DNA from: FEN-1219 sp035644475
GTDB taxonomy: Bacteria > Pseudomonadota > Gammaproteobacteria > Steroidobacterales > Rariloculaceae
NCBI GenBank assembly: GCA_035644475.1
Contig: DASQOL010000179.1
Span: 1 to 48,864 of the forward strand
Direction of reading: 5' to 3'
Length of the DNA: 48,864 nucleotides
Position 1 is the stretch's first letter, and every line of letters starts with the position of its first letter. Positions 7,608 through 17,647 of this stretch are shown here, piece by piece. Both the position numbers and the translations under genes were made by a program. The notes beneath the pieces were generated by a model that was not told where the DNA came from, did not search any database, and saw nothing but the letters and a program-made list of their open reading frames with translations.

Positions 7608-9044
7608 TTAGTGCTGGTCGTGCGGTTCGACGTCGAGCACCAGACCTTCGACGTTCATGACCCGCAGGCGCTGACCCTTGTGCACGGGCGTGCGCGTTCG
7701 AGCGTGCCAACGCTCGCCGTGCGCGCGGACCGCGCCCTCGGCCGCGAAGTCCTCGAGCGCCGTGACTTCGACGCGCAGCATCTCTTCGACGCCTGTGACG
7801 ACCGGCATCCGCCGAGCGCGGAGCGCCAGCCAGATCACGCCCAGCACCGCGGCGCCGCCGGCGGCCGCGATCGTGCCGATCAGCGGCCGCGAGACGCCGA
7901 AGCCCGGCGTGTCGGCGTCGATGAGGATCACCGATCCGAACACGAACGCCACGATACCGCCGATGCCGAGCGAGCCGAAGCTCGGCACGAAGAATTCCCC
8001 GATCATCAACATCACGCCGAGCGCGATCAGCGCGAGACCCGCGTAGTTCACCGGCAGCACCTGGAACGCCCAGAGCGCGAGCAGGAGCGAGATCCCGCCC
8101 ACGACGCCCGGCAGGACCGCGCCCGGGTTGTAGCCCTCGAAGATCAGGCCGTAGATGCCGATCAGCATGAGGATGTACGCGACGGTGGGGTTGCTGACGA
8201 CGGCGAGCAACCGCGTGCGCCAGTCGGGCTCCACGCTCTTGACCGCGATGCCGGCCGTCGCGAGCACGCGTTCCGCGCCGGCGACCTTCACGGTGCGGCC
8301 GTCGAGCTGCGCGAGCAAGTCGTCCAAGTCGGACGCGATCAGGTCGATGACGTGCTCGTCGAGCGCCGCGCGCGCGGACAGGCTCGCGGCCGATCGGACA
8401 GCGCTCTCGGCCCAGTCGGCGTTGCGGCCGCGCTGCTCGGCGAGGCTGCGAATGTAGGCGACGGCGTCGTTGACGGCCTTGCGCTCCGACGCAGTCGAGA
8501 GCTCGGGCGCCGCAGTGGTTGCGGGTGGCGCGCCGTCGCGCGCCTCGCCGCCGCCGCCCGCATCGTCGGCGGCGCCTTGCGCCGCGCCGCCGCCGCGGTC
8601 CTCGGGCTCCGCGCCGCCGATCTGGATCGGCGTCGCCGCGCCGAGATTGGTGGCCGGCGCCATCGCCGCGACGTGGCTCGCATAGAGAATGTAGGTGCCC
8701 GCGCTTGCCGCGCGCGCGCCCTGCGGCGCGACGAACACGACCACCGGAATCGGTGACGCGAGGATCGCCTGGATGATGTCGCGCATCGCCGTGTCGAGCC
8801 CGCCCGGCGTGTCCAACTCGAGCACGACGAGCGTGCTGCCGCCGAGGGCGGCGCGCTCGATGCCGCGGACGACATAGTCGCCGGTCGCGGGGCCGATGGC
8901 GTCGGCGACCCGCAGCACCGTTGCCGTGCGTGCGGCGCCGGCCGGCGCGTCTTGGGCATCGAGCATGCGGGCCACGCCAAGGGCCGCGGACGCGGCGAGC
9001 GCGAGGATCGCGAAGCGGGAGGCCGGAGAGGGCGAGGCGGCCAT
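7608..9044 (-). CDS. NfeD-family membrane-bound serine protease
   Basis: 478 residues. A signal/anchor (about 10-28) precedes a ClpP-like protease domain: ELDTPGG, then the nucleophile Ser114 in ARAASAGTYI and a candidate catalytic Lys in ERKAVNDAVAY. A low-complexity acidic/Gly linker sits between them. Several membrane helices follow (VSNPTVAYILMLIGIYGLIF; GLALIALGVMLMIGEFFV; GIVAFVFGSVILI), and a C-terminal OB-fold NfeD domain ends the protein. This is the long form (NfeD1b type) that in Pyrococcus cleaves the hydrophobic C terminus of stomatin, so the adjacent slipin is the likely partner. The start at 9044 gives MAASPSPASRF; an ATG at 9062 six codons upstream is also possible and neither has a clear ribosome site. 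Confidence 0.88.
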   Translation of the reverse strand: MAASPSPASRFAILALAASAALGVARMLDAQDAPAGAARTATVLRVADAIGPATGDYVVRGIERAALGGSTLVVLELDTPGGLDTAMRDIIQAILASPIPVVVFVAPQGARAASAGTYILYASHVAAMAPATNLGAATPIQIGGAEPEDRGGGAAQGAADDAGGGGEARDGAPPATTAAPELSTASERKAVNDAVAYIRSLAEQRGRNADWAESAVRSAASLSARAALDEHVIDLIASDLDDLLAQLDGRTVKVAGAERVLATAGIAVKSVEPDWRTRLLAVVSNPTVAYILMLIGIYGLIFEGYNPGAVLPGVVGGISLLLALWAFQVLPVNYAGLALIALGVMLMIGEFFVPSFGSLGIGGIVAFVFGSVILIDADTPGFGVSRPLIGTIAAAGGAAVLGVIWLALRARRMPVVTGVEEMLRVEVTALEDFAAEGAVRAHGERWHARTRTPVHKGQRLRVMNVEGLVLDVEPHDQH

Positions 9045-9101
9045 GGGCGCATCATAGCGCACGGGCGCGCCTCACCGACGCCGAGTTACCGGCCGTTCTC
9101 C

Positions 9102-9142
9102 GGCGATTCTTTGGGGGCGATTCTTTGGGGCGATTCTTTGGC
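9102..9142. repeat. Triple direct repeat of GCGATTCTTTGG
   Basis: Three nearly exact copies of GCGATTCTTTGG start at 9103, 9117 and 9130 (spacings 14 and 13). They lie between the divergent NfeD gene and the DAHP synthase gene, 56 bases before the latter's start. They could be a minisatellite or a binding array for a regulator of aromatic biosynthesis; the sequence alone does not decide. Confidence 0.85.
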
Positions 9143-9197
9143 CGCCGCGCGGCCGCTCGGTATAGTGGCCGCTCGTTTTCGTCCGGAGCTTCGGCCG

Positions 9198-10556
<1,359 letters not shown>

Positions 10557-10566
10557 CGCGCGCTGC

Positions 10567-11238
10567 TTGACTGTGCCCTCGCGACAAGACGACCGGCGCC
10601 ACGCGCCCGAGGTCTTCCGTGCCGACTGCACGCTGTGCCCGCGCTTGGTGCGGCATCTCGACGAGATGCGCGCCGCGCACCCGAGCTACCACAACGCGCC
10701 GGTGGCACCGTTCGGCGACGCGAAGGCGCCGCTCCTGATCGTGGGCCTGGCGCCGGGCGCCCACGGCGCGAACGCGACCGGTCGGCCGTTCACCGGCGAC
10801 CACGCGGGACTCATTCTCTATTCCACGCTGCACGCCGCCGGCCTCGCATCGCAGCCCGTCTCGCTCGCGCGCGGCGATGGATTGACCTTGCGGAACTGCC
10901 GGATCAGCAATGCCGTCAAATGCCTGCCGCCCGCGAACAAGCCCACGACGCGGGAGATCGACACCTGCAACCCGTATCTCGCGGCGGAGCTCGCGCGGTC
11001 GCCCGAGGTCCGCGTGATCCTGGCGCTCGGCGCGATTGCGCACCGCGCCGTGTTGCGGGCGCTCGCTCTCAAGCTCAATGTGTACGGATTCGCGCACGGG
11101 CGCGTGCACCGTCTGCCGGATGGCCGCGCGCTCGTCGATTCGTATCACTGCAGCCGGTACAACACGCAGACGCGGCGGCTTACCGCCACAATGTTCAGCC
11201 AAGTGGTGTATCGCGCACGCGATCTTACGCTCGAATGA
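10567..11238 (+). CDS. Family-5 uracil-DNA glycosylase (UDGb)
   Basis: 223 residues. Motif 1 GLAPGAHGANATGRPFTGD and motif 2 DSYHCSRYNTQTRRLT are those of family 5 (UDGb), where the catalytic acid of other families is replaced by Ala/Gly context and His in SYH is important. Cysteines C21-x2-C24 and two later ones (KCLPP; DTCNP) fit the four ligands of the 4Fe-4S cluster of this family. It removes uracil and related deaminated bases from DNA. The start given is TTG 10567; GTG 10573 two codons on is an alternative, and no clear ribosome site decides. The stop overlaps the first codons of uvrC, so base excision and nucleotide excision repair genes are coupled here. Confidence 0.88.
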   Translation: MTVPSRQDDRRHAPEVFRADCTLCPRLVRHLDEMRAAHPSYHNAPVAPFGDAKAPLLIVGLAPGAHGANATGRPFTGDHAGLILYSTLHAAGLASQPVSLARGDGLTLRNCRISNAVKCLPPANKPTTREIDTCNPYLAAELARSPEVRVILALGAIAHRAVLRALALKLNVYGFAHGRVHRLPDGRALVDSYHCSRYNTQTRRLTATMFSQVVYRARDLTLE

Positions 11239-13133
11239 TGATGGAGACCTCGACCGAGCATGGACCCGAAGCCGCGCCCGACGCGGAGGCGGCCGCGCGC
11301 GCGGAAGGCGCGGCGCCCGCGCCCTTCGATCCGGCCGTGGTGCTCGCGCACCTCACCCACAAGCCGGGCGTCTACCGGATGCTCGATGCCGCCGGCGAAG
11401 TGATCTACGTCGGCAAGGCCCGAGACCTGCGCAAGCGCGTCGCGCAGTACTTCCAGGGCAGTCGCGCGCACGACGCCAAGACCATCGCCATGGTGCGCTC
11501 GATCGCGGGCCTCGAGGTCACGGTCACCCGCACCGAGGTCGAGGCGCTGATGCTCGAGTACCACCTGATCAAGCAGCACCGGCCGCGGTTCAACGTGGTG
11601 CTGCGCGACGACAAGAGCTATCCGTACATCAGGCTCGACACGGCCCATCCGTTCCCGCGGCTCGCGTTCTACCGCGGGCCGCGCACGACCAAGGGCAAGC
11701 TGTTCGGCCCGTATCCGAACGCGGGCTCGGTGCGCGAGACGTTGAACCAGCTCGGCAAGCTGTTCCAGCTGCGCCAGTGCGAGGACAGCTACTTCGAGAA
11801 CCGCAGCCGGCCGTGCCTCCAGCACCAGATCGAGCGCTGCACGGCGCCGTGCGTGGGGCTGATCTCGGCCGAGGACTATGCGCGCGACCTCGAGCACGCG
11901 GTGCTGTTCCTCGAGGGCCGCAGCGACGTCGTCACGGGCCGGCTCGCGGAGCGCATGGAGCAGGCGTCGGCCGCGCTCGAGTTCGAACGCGCGGCGCAGT
12001 ATCGAGACCAGCTCGCGAAGCTCAAGAACGTGCAGTCCGAGCAGATCGTGGCGCGCGCGCGCGGCGACTTCGATGCCGTGGGGCTCGCCGAGGACCACGG
12101 CATCTACTGCGTGGCCGTGCTGTTCTTCCGCGGCGGCCGCTCGCTCGGCAGCCGCAACTTCTTTCCGAAGGTCGCGAAAGGGGCAGAGGACGACGAGGTC
12201 ATCCGCGCGTTCCTGCTCCAATACTACGGCGGCCGCGAGGCGCCGAAGGAGATCCTGGCCAGTCGGCCCGTGCCCGAGGCCGCGGTGCTCGCCAAGCTGC
12301 TGACCGAGCAAGCGGGTCACAAGGTCGACATCAAATCGCGCGTGCGCGGCGACCGCGCGCGTTGGGTGAAGATGGCGGTGACCAACGCGCTGCACGGCGC
12401 GCAGCTCCGCTACCAGGCGAGCGCGTCCACCGAGGCGCAGCTCGAGGCGCTCGCCGAGGCGCTGGACCTCGACGAGGTGCCGGAACGGCTCGAGTGCTTC
12501 GACATCAGTCACACGGGCGGCGAGGCGACGGTTGCTTCGTGCGTCGTGTTCGGACCCGACGGGCCGCTCAAGTCCGACTACCGGCGCTTCAACATCGAGG
12601 GTGTCGAGCCCGGCGACGACTACGGCGCGATGGCGCAGGCGTTGACGCGCCGGTACGCGCGAGTAAAGAAGGGCGAGGTGCCGATGCCCGACGTGCTGCT
12701 CATCGACGGCGGCGCCGGGCAGCTCAAGAAGGCGCTCGAGGTGCTCGAGGAGCTCTCGATCGGGGGCTTGCGCGTGGTGGGCGTGGCGAAGGGGCTCGAC
12801 CGCAAGCCCGGGCGCGAGAGCCTGTACCTACCGGAACGCAGCGAGCCGCTGCGCTTGCCGCCGAGCAGTCCGGCATTACACTTGATACAACAGCTGCGCG
12901 ACGAAGCGCATCGGTTCGCGATCACGGGTCATCGTGCGCGCCGGCAGAAGGCGCGCACGCGCTCGCCGCTCGAGGACATCCCGGGTCTCGGGCCGAAGAA
13001 GCGGCGCGAGCTCCTGCGGCAGTTCGGGGGATTGCAGGCGCTGACGCGGGCAGGCATCGACGATCTCGAGCGCGTCAAGGGCATTTCGCGGCAGTTGGCC
13101 GAGGCGATCTATGAGCACTTCCATGCCGATTGA
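11235..13133 (+). CDS. uvrC: Excinuclease ABC subunit C
   Basis: 632 residues (E. coli UvrC 610; an extra 20-residue Ala/Glu-rich N-terminal stretch explains the difference). The GIY-YIG nuclease domain is at about 40-110 (KPGVYRML, then VIYVGKARDLRKRV). The UVR motif is AALEFERAAQYRDQLAKL, the C-terminal endonuclease half contains the DISH signature FDISHTGGEA and LLIDGGAGQL, and two helix-hairpin-helix units end the protein (IPGLGPKKRRELLRQFGG). UvrC makes both incisions around a lesion in UvrABC repair. Three in-frame ATG codons stand in a row (11235, 11238, 11241); the first overlaps the glycosylase stop. uvrC followed by pgsA is the standard gammaproteobacterial order. Confidence 0.96.
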   Translation: MMMETSTEHGPEAAPDAEAAARAEGAAPAPFDPAVVLAHLTHKPGVYRMLDAAGEVIYVGKARDLRKRVAQYFQGSRAHDAKTIAMVRSIAGLEVTVTRTEVEALMLEYHLIKQHRPRFNVVLRDDKSYPYIRLDTAHPFPRLAFYRGPRTTKGKLFGPYPNAGSVRETLNQLGKLFQLRQCEDSYFENRSRPCLQHQIERCTAPCVGLISAEDYARDLEHAVLFLEGRSDVVTGRLAERMEQASAALEFERAAQYRDQLAKLKNVQSEQIVARARGDFDAVGLAEDHGIYCVAVLFFRGGRSLGSRNFFPKVAKGAEDDEVIRAFLLQYYGGREAPKEILASRPVPEAAVLAKLLTEQAGHKVDIKSRVRGDRARWVKMAVTNALHGAQLRYQASASTEAQLEALAEALDLDEVPERLECFDISHTGGEATVASCVVFGPDGPLKSDYRRFNIEGVEPGDDYGAMAQALTRRYARVKKGEVPMPDVLLIDGGAGQLKKALEVLEELSIGGLRVVGVAKGLDRKPGRESLYLPERSEPLRLPPSSPALHLIQQLRDEAHRFAITGHRARRQKARTRSPLEDIPGLGPKKRRELLRQFGGLQALTRAGIDDLERVKGISRQLAEAIYEHFHAD

Positions 13134-13152
13134 GGCAGCCTGAAAGGCCTGC

Positions 13153-13767
13153 ATGCGGTTCAACTTGCCGAATGCCCTGACGTGGCTCCGAATTCTCGCG
13201 ATCCCGCTCGTCGTGATCGCGTTCTATTTGCCGGTGCCCTGGGCGCGGCCCGCCGCCGGCGTGATCTTCGGGCTCGCGGGCGTCACCGACTACTTGGACG
13301 GCTATCTTGCGCGGCGCCTCAAGCAGACGTCGAGCTTTGGGGCGTTCCTGGATCCCGTGGCCGACAAGCTCATCGTCTCGACGGCCCTGGTGCTGCTCGT
13401 GCAGGCGCGCGCCGGCGACGTGGCCTACAACGTCCACTTCGATCTCGGCCGCGATCCCACCATCACGCTCGCCGTGGTGGCGGCGGTGATCGTGGGACGG
13501 GAGATCACCGTGTCGGCGCTGCGCGAGTGGATGTCGACGCTCGGCCAGCGCGCCCACGTCGCCGTGAACTGGCTCGGCAAGTGGAAAACCACGGCGCAGA
13601 TCATCGGCATCGGCTTGATGTTGTACCGCGAGCGGGTGCTCGGCTTCGGCGTGTACGCGCTCGGCGAGGTGATGCTGTACATCGCGGCGGCGCTGACGCT
13701 CGCGTCGATGATCGACTACCTGCGGGCCGCGTGGCCGCTCATGCGCGGCAGCGACGCCGCGCGTTAA
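13153..13767 (+). CDS. pgsA: CDP-diacylglycerol--glycerol-3-phosphate 3-phosphatidyltransferase
   Basis: 204 residues with several membrane helices. The CDP-alcohol phosphotransferase signature D-G-x2-A-R-x8-G-x3-D-x3-D is exact in TDYLDGYLARR...GAFLDPVADK at about 47-72. The enzyme makes phosphatidylglycerol phosphate, the committed step to phosphatidylglycerol and cardiolipin in the inner membrane. It lies 19 bases after uvrC with GAAAGG before the ATG. Placement between uvrC and tRNA-Gly agrees with the E. coli order, apart from one inserted exported-protein gene. Confidence 0.96.
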   Translation: MRFNLPNALTWLRILAIPLVVIAFYLPVPWARPAAGVIFGLAGVTDYLDGYLARRLKQTSSFGAFLDPVADKLIVSTALVLLVQARAGDVAYNVHFDLGRDPTITLAVVAAVIVGREITVSALREWMSTLGQRAHVAVNWLGKWKTTAQIIGIGLMLYRERVLGFGVYALGEVMLYIAAALTLASMIDYLRAAWPLMRGSDAAR

Positions 13768-13842
13768 CGCCCGCTGGTGCGCCGAGGCCCCGCCGTCTTA
13801 TCCTGAAAGCCTCGCATAACCACAATCCCCGGGGGGAAGACC

Positions 13843-14358
13843 ATGACCAAGATCGAGCGAGCGTTGCTCGCAGCGGCGGCGATGGCCGTCATCGGGATCA
13901 TGCCGGCGCGCGCCGACGACGCGGCGCTCGCGCGCGAAATGAACGATCGGGCCGCGATCGAGGCGCTGATGTGGAAGTACGTGCGCGCCCTCGATTCGTT
14001 CGACGCCGACGGCTATGCGGCCGCGTTCACGGCGGACGGCCAGTTCACCTCGGGCCGCGCCGCGGAGAAGGGCACGGCCGAGCTCAAGAAGATGATCACG
14101 GGCTTGAAGGACGACCGCGCCGCGCGCGAGACCAAGGGCGAGCCGCCGACGCCGGCCATGTATCACGTGGTGTTCAACCACACGATATCGTTCATCGACA
14201 AGGATCACGCCCGCTACGACGCGTATTGGGCCACGATGTTCGCGGGTGCCAAGCAGGGCGAGTCGGCTCGCGCGGCGGCCGTGGGCCGCAGCGTCGATAT
14301 GCTCGTGCGGCAGAACGGGCAGTGGCTGATTCAGACGCGCGACGTGGCGCCGAAGTGA
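13843..14358 (+). CDS. Exported SnoaL-like (NTF2 fold) protein
   Basis: 171 residues: a signal peptide (about 1-25, LLAAAAMAVIGIMPARA|DDA) then one NTF2-like domain. The start of the domain DRAAIEALMWKYVRALDSFD, with DADGYAAAFTADGQF after it, is typical of SnoaL-like hydrolase/isomerase folds where D and Y line the pocket. The ending VGRSVDMLVRQNGQWLIQTRDV is the usual last strands. The substrate is unknown; the fold serves steroid isomerases, dehydratases and binding proteins, but an export signal is less usual for the enzymes. GGGGGGAAG before ATG 13843 is a strong ribosome site. It sits between pgsA and tRNA-Gly and is probably transcribed alone. Confidence 0.75.
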   Translation: MTKIERALLAAAAMAVIGIMPARADDAALAREMNDRAAIEALMWKYVRALDSFDADGYAAAFTADGQFTSGRAAEKGTAELKKMITGLKDDRAARETKGEPPTPAMYHVVFNHTISFIDKDHARYDAYWATMFAGAKQGESARAAAVGRSVDMLVRQNGQWLIQTRDVAPK

Positions 14359-14422
14359 CCCGAGCTGTGAACCGCGGCATTGCCGCGGTTCGCGGCCGGA
14401 CGGTAGAATGCACGCCTTCCAA

Positions 14423-14498
<76 letters not shown>

Positions 14499-14506
14499 AA
14501 TGACGA

Positions 14507-14535
14507 AGCCCGGGCCTCACGGCCCGGGCTTTTTT
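14507..14535 (+). terminator. Rho-independent terminator after tRNA-Gly
   Basis: A perfect 10-bp GC stem (14507-14516 with 14521-14530) with a four-base loop is followed at once by a run of T. It is 8 bases past the tRNA CCA end and clearly terminates the tRNA transcript. Confidence 0.93.
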
Positions 14536-14591
14536 GTGGCCCTCTTCTTTTGGCCTTCTTTTTTTGGCCGAACACAACAGGGAGATCGCCG

Positions 14592-15071
14592 ATGAAACTG
14601 CTCGCCGGCGCGTTTGCGCTACTGCTCGTCACGTCCGTCATCCAGGCCGCGGAGCCCGTGGTGGCCGCCAATCCGGCGGACCAGGCCAAAATGCTCCAGA
14701 GCTCCGACCCGCAGCTCGCCGCCAACAAGAAGCTCGTCTACGACATGTGGCGCAGCTTCCTCACCGCGCGCCACATCGAGGCGGCCGACCAGTACTTGGC
14801 TCCGGAGTACCACCAGCACAACCCGAACGCGGACACGGGCCGCGAAGGCGTCAAGGCGTACTTCAAGGCGCTGAACCTGCAGCCGATCCCCGTCCCCGAC
14901 ACGATTCCGGGGCTCATCTCGATCACCGCGGAGCGCGACCTCGTGTCGCTCGCTTTCGTCCGCACGCTCAAGGACAAGGACGGCAAGGAGTACACGACCA
15001 CCGGGTTCGACATGTTCCGGGTCGCGAACGGCAAGATCGTCGAGCACTGGGACATCGCGACGAAGCCGTAG
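14592..15071 (+). CDS. Exported SnoaL-like polyketide-cyclase-type protein
   Basis: 159 residues. A signal peptide of about 19 residues (MKLLAGAFALLLVTSVIQA|AEP) precedes an NTF2/SnoaL domain. The sequence LVYDMWRSFLTARHIEAADQYL, split as helix 1 and 2, and the following YHQHNPNADTGREGVKAYF match SnoaL-like proteins that have a conserved YxQHNP stretch. The end FDMFRVANGKIVEHWD is a hallmark of the group. Substrate unknown. GGGAG stands 8 bases before ATG 14592. The gene stops only 11 bases before the stop of the convergent GDTLVVE-family gene, leaving almost no intergenic space. Confidence 0.78.
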   Translation: MKLLAGAFALLLVTSVIQAAEPVVAANPADQAKMLQSSDPQLAANKKLVYDMWRSFLTARHIEAADQYLAPEYHQHNPNADTGREGVKAYFKALNLQPIPVPDTIPGLISITAERDLVSLAFVRTLKDKDGKEYTTTGFDMFRVANGKIVEHWDIATKP

Positions 15072-15082
15072 GACGGTCTTTT

Positions 15083-16150
15083 CTAGCGTTTTTTCGTCGA
15101 CGCAGCGGCGGCGTTACGCTCGTCGGCGCGCGCACCCGATAGGATGTGGAACATCGCCAAGTTGCCCTCGTGGCAGGCGTACTCGAACATCCCGTAGTTG
15201 TCGTCGCGCTTGAGCGGAAACTCCATCGTCCACGGCGCGGTCCAGGTCTCCGGATCGTCCACCGTCATCTTGTAGTCGATCGTGTCGGCGTCGACGCGCG
15301 TGAAGCGCTCGGTGAGCTTGAGCGCGCCGCTGTTGCGCGTGCCGCCGCCGTTGACGCCGACGCCCGTGCGGTCCGTGAAGTTCGCGGTCTCGACGACGAG
15401 CGTGTCGCCGTCCCAATGGCCGCGCGAGTCGCCGAGCCACATTTGGATGTCGGAGCTCACGTGCGAGCGGCTGTCGAGCGGCACGACGCGCGACTCGTGG
15501 ATCATCTCGTTGACGATCGCCACGTAGCCGGGCGATTGCACGATCTGGGTACCGTTGTTGTAGATGACGGGCAGAATCGAGCCCGCGAGGCCGCGCGTGA
15601 TGCAGCGGTCGTAGTTGCTGCGGTCGGTATACGAGTCAGCGGGGCCGCGGCCCTCGCGCGCCTTGCGCAATGCGGCGGCGCGCTCCTGCGCTTTCGCGGC
15701 GAGCGGCGGCGTCCGCCCGTTCGGGGGGTCGACGATCAGCGACGCCTGGCGCTGCGGCTGGCCGCGCTCGAGCCAGTGCGGGGGCGGCGACACCGCTCCG
15801 CCGACGTCGCCGCCGGGCGTGCTTGCGGCGTCGGCGAGCTCGAAGTCCGCGTTGTCCTGCTCCGTCTGGCGCGCGGCGCGCGCCTCGCGGTCGGCGAACT
15901 CCTCGTCGTTGAGCACGTTCCTGAGCCCAAGCTTCTCGTCGCGCTGCATCGGCACGCCGACCATTGCGGTGCCCGGCCATTTGCCTTGCAGGTCGGGGTC
16001 CCCCCACGGCGTGCGCGGCACGACGTACTTGCCGTCGGCGGTCGTTTGCGCGGCGGGCTCGGCGTCGCGGTCCGCGGGCGGCTTGCCGCAGCCGGCGAGC
16101 AGGGCGCCGACGGCTGCAGCGAGCAGCAGCTTCGATTCGATGGTTTTCAT
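15083..16150 (-). CDS. GDTLVVE-family secreted protein (lipoprotein member)
   Basis: 355 residues. The lipobox LLAGC puts the lipidated Cys at 21, so this member is membrane-anchored on the outer side. A linker precedes the family core: YDRCITRG, an IHESRVVPLD stretch, then RGHWDGDTLVVETANFTD, LKLTERFTRVDADTIDY, and DDPETWTAPWT, ending in a Glu/His-containing EYACHEGN. The same landmarks occur in three other genes here (17648, 19033, 23124). The family is widespread in environmental bacteria as hypothetical protein; no function is known to me. Strand-like alternation after GDTLVVE suggests a beta-barrel or calycin-type fold (inference). It lies 82 bases downstream of the sugar dehydrogenase gene on the same strand, so the two may be co-transcribed. 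Confidence 0.75.
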   Translation of the reverse strand: MKTIESKLLLAAAVGALLAGCGKPPADRDAEPAAQTTADGKYVVPRTPWGDPDLQGKWPGTAMVGVPMQRDEKLGLRNVLNDEEFADREARAARQTEQDNADFELADAASTPGGDVGGAVSPPPHWLERGQPQRQASLIVDPPNGRTPPLAAKAQERAAALRKAREGRGPADSYTDRSNYDRCITRGLAGSILPVIYNNGTQIVQSPGYVAIVNEMIHESRVVPLDSRSHVSSDIQMWLGDSRGHWDGDTLVVETANFTDRTGVGVNGGGTRNSGALKLTERFTRVDADTIDYKMTVDDPETWTAPWTMEFPLKRDDNYGMFEYACHEGNLAMFHILSGARADERNAAAASTKKR

Positions 16151-16232
16151 GCGTGAGTCCCCCGAGTCATCGTGAAGTCCTTCCAGGCGAGTCCGGCGGA
16201 GCCGCGGCTCGCGCCCATCGAGGTTCGCGCCG

Positions 16233-17489
16233 TTACTTGGCGGCGGGCTCGATCCTGAGCACGGCGCCTTCGTCCTCGTCGGTAGCGACGTAGAGCAGGC
16301 CGTCGGGACCTTGCTTCACGTCGCGGATGCGCTGGCGCAAGTCTGTGAGCAGCGACTCGCGCCGCAGCTCTTCCATCTTCTCGTTGAACAGCACGCGGTC
16401 GAGATGGCCCGTGCCGGGGATCTCGCCGGTGCGCAGCCCGCCGACGAACACGTCGCCGGTCCAGTTCGGTAGCGCGGTGCCCGTGTAGAACACGAAGCCG
16501 GAGACCGCGATCGCGGGCGTCCAGTAGACGACCGGCGGCTCGTAGCCCTCGTGCGTCGGCATCGTCTTCGCCTGCCACGCGCCCTTGTAGTCGCGGCCGT
16601 AGCTCACCATCGGCCAACCGTAGTTCTTGCCGGCGCGGATGATGTTGAGCTCGTCGCCGCCGTTCGGGCCGTTCTCGCTCAGCCACACCTCGCCCGTGAT
16701 CGGGTGCACCGCGAGGCCGAGCGAGCTCCGATGACCGAGCGAGTAGATCGCGGGGTTCCAGCCCTGCTGGCCCACGAACGGGTTGTCCTTCGGCACGCTG
16801 CCGTCGTCCTTGATACGCAGCACCTTGCCGGACGTGGTGTCGTGCGCTTGCGCGTCGCCGCCGCTGGTGGCGATGTAGAGCATGCCGTCCTTGCCGAACA
16901 CGATCGGAGCGGCGCCGTTGACGGTGTCGTCCGACTCCCAGATGTCTTTCACGTCGGTGACGCCCGAGCCGGTCCAGCGCATCTTCGCGATCGCGACCGT
17001 CGGCTTCTTGTCGCCGGTGCGCTTCGTGTAGCTCAGGTACAGCTGCTGGTTCTGCGCGAACTGCGGATGGAGCACGAGGTCCATGTAGCCGTGCACGGCG
17101 CCGGGCAGCCCCGACTCGCCGATGAAGAACGCCGTCGGGCCCGTCACGGGCTTCGGGTCGAGCTTGCCGTTCTTGATGACGCGGATGTCGCCTTTGCGCT
17201 CGGTCACGAGCATCGTGCCGTCGGGCAGGAACGCGATGCTGAACGGAAACGACAATTCTTTAGTTACGACCACGACGCGGATGTCCTGGCCTTCGCCGGT
17301 GGCGTAGGTGAACGGTCCGGCGCCGAGCGGCTTGTTCGCGAGCCCCTGCGGGGCCACCGGAATTCCGTTTTGGAACGGCACCGTATGCTGCGCAAAGACG
17401 CTTGGCGCTGCGCCTGCGGCGGCCAACGCGATGCCGATCGATACGAGGTGGCTGCGCGAGGCGCGCCCGAGCAACGAGCGGATTGTCAT
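16233..17489 (-). CDS. PQQ-dependent sugar dehydrogenase (soluble aldose type)
   Basis: 418 residues with a signal peptide (about 1-34, ending SVFA|QHT), so periplasmic. The six-blade beta-propeller of the glucose/sorbosone dehydrogenase family is recognised from SFPFSIAFLPDGTMLVTER (catalytic/PQQ region at the first blade), GYMDLVLHPQF, SLGHRSSLGLAVHPITGEVW, SENGPNGGDELN and NYGWPMVSYG. The family oxidises aldoses with pyrroloquinoline quinone and passes electrons onward; related proteins may act on other alcohols. Electron acceptor could be a cytochrome, and a class II cytochrome c is encoded 4 kb away, though nothing links them directly. Upstream of the start is a 158-base divergent region shared with a GDTLVVE gene. 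Confidence 0.88.
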   Translation of the reverse strand: MTIRSLLGRASRSHLVSIGIALAAAGAAPSVFAQHTVPFQNGIPVAPQGLANKPLGAGPFTYATGEGQDIRVVVVTKELSFPFSIAFLPDGTMLVTERKGDIRVIKNGKLDPKPVTGPTAFFIGESGLPGAVHGYMDLVLHPQFAQNQQLYLSYTKRTGDKKPTVAIAKMRWTGSGVTDVKDIWESDDTVNGAAPIVFGKDGMLYIATSGGDAQAHDTTSGKVLRIKDDGSVPKDNPFVGQQGWNPAIYSLGHRSSLGLAVHPITGEVWLSENGPNGGDELNIIRAGKNYGWPMVSYGRDYKGAWQAKTMPTHEGYEPPVVYWTPAIAVSGFVFYTGTALPNWTGDVFVGGLRTGEIPGTGHLDRVLFNEKMEELRRESLLTDLRQRIRDVKQGPDGLLYVATDEDEGAVLRIEPAAK

Positions 17490-17647
17490 GATTTTTCTCG
17501 ACCCCCAAATTGGAACGGGCAGTATAGGGCCCGCGCCGAATCGGTAGAACAGGCGCCGGCAACGGTGTGCGGCGCACCCGAGTTTCGCTATGATCCGCCC
17601 CGGTGAGCGACGCGGTGTCGCGCCGCCGGCGTAAGGGGAGTCAGTAG

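Noticed and set aside
7602..8756. 384-codon frame antisense to the NfeD gene
   Set aside because: Shadow of a gene with clear protease and membrane motifs; composition typical of reversed GC-rich coding sequence.
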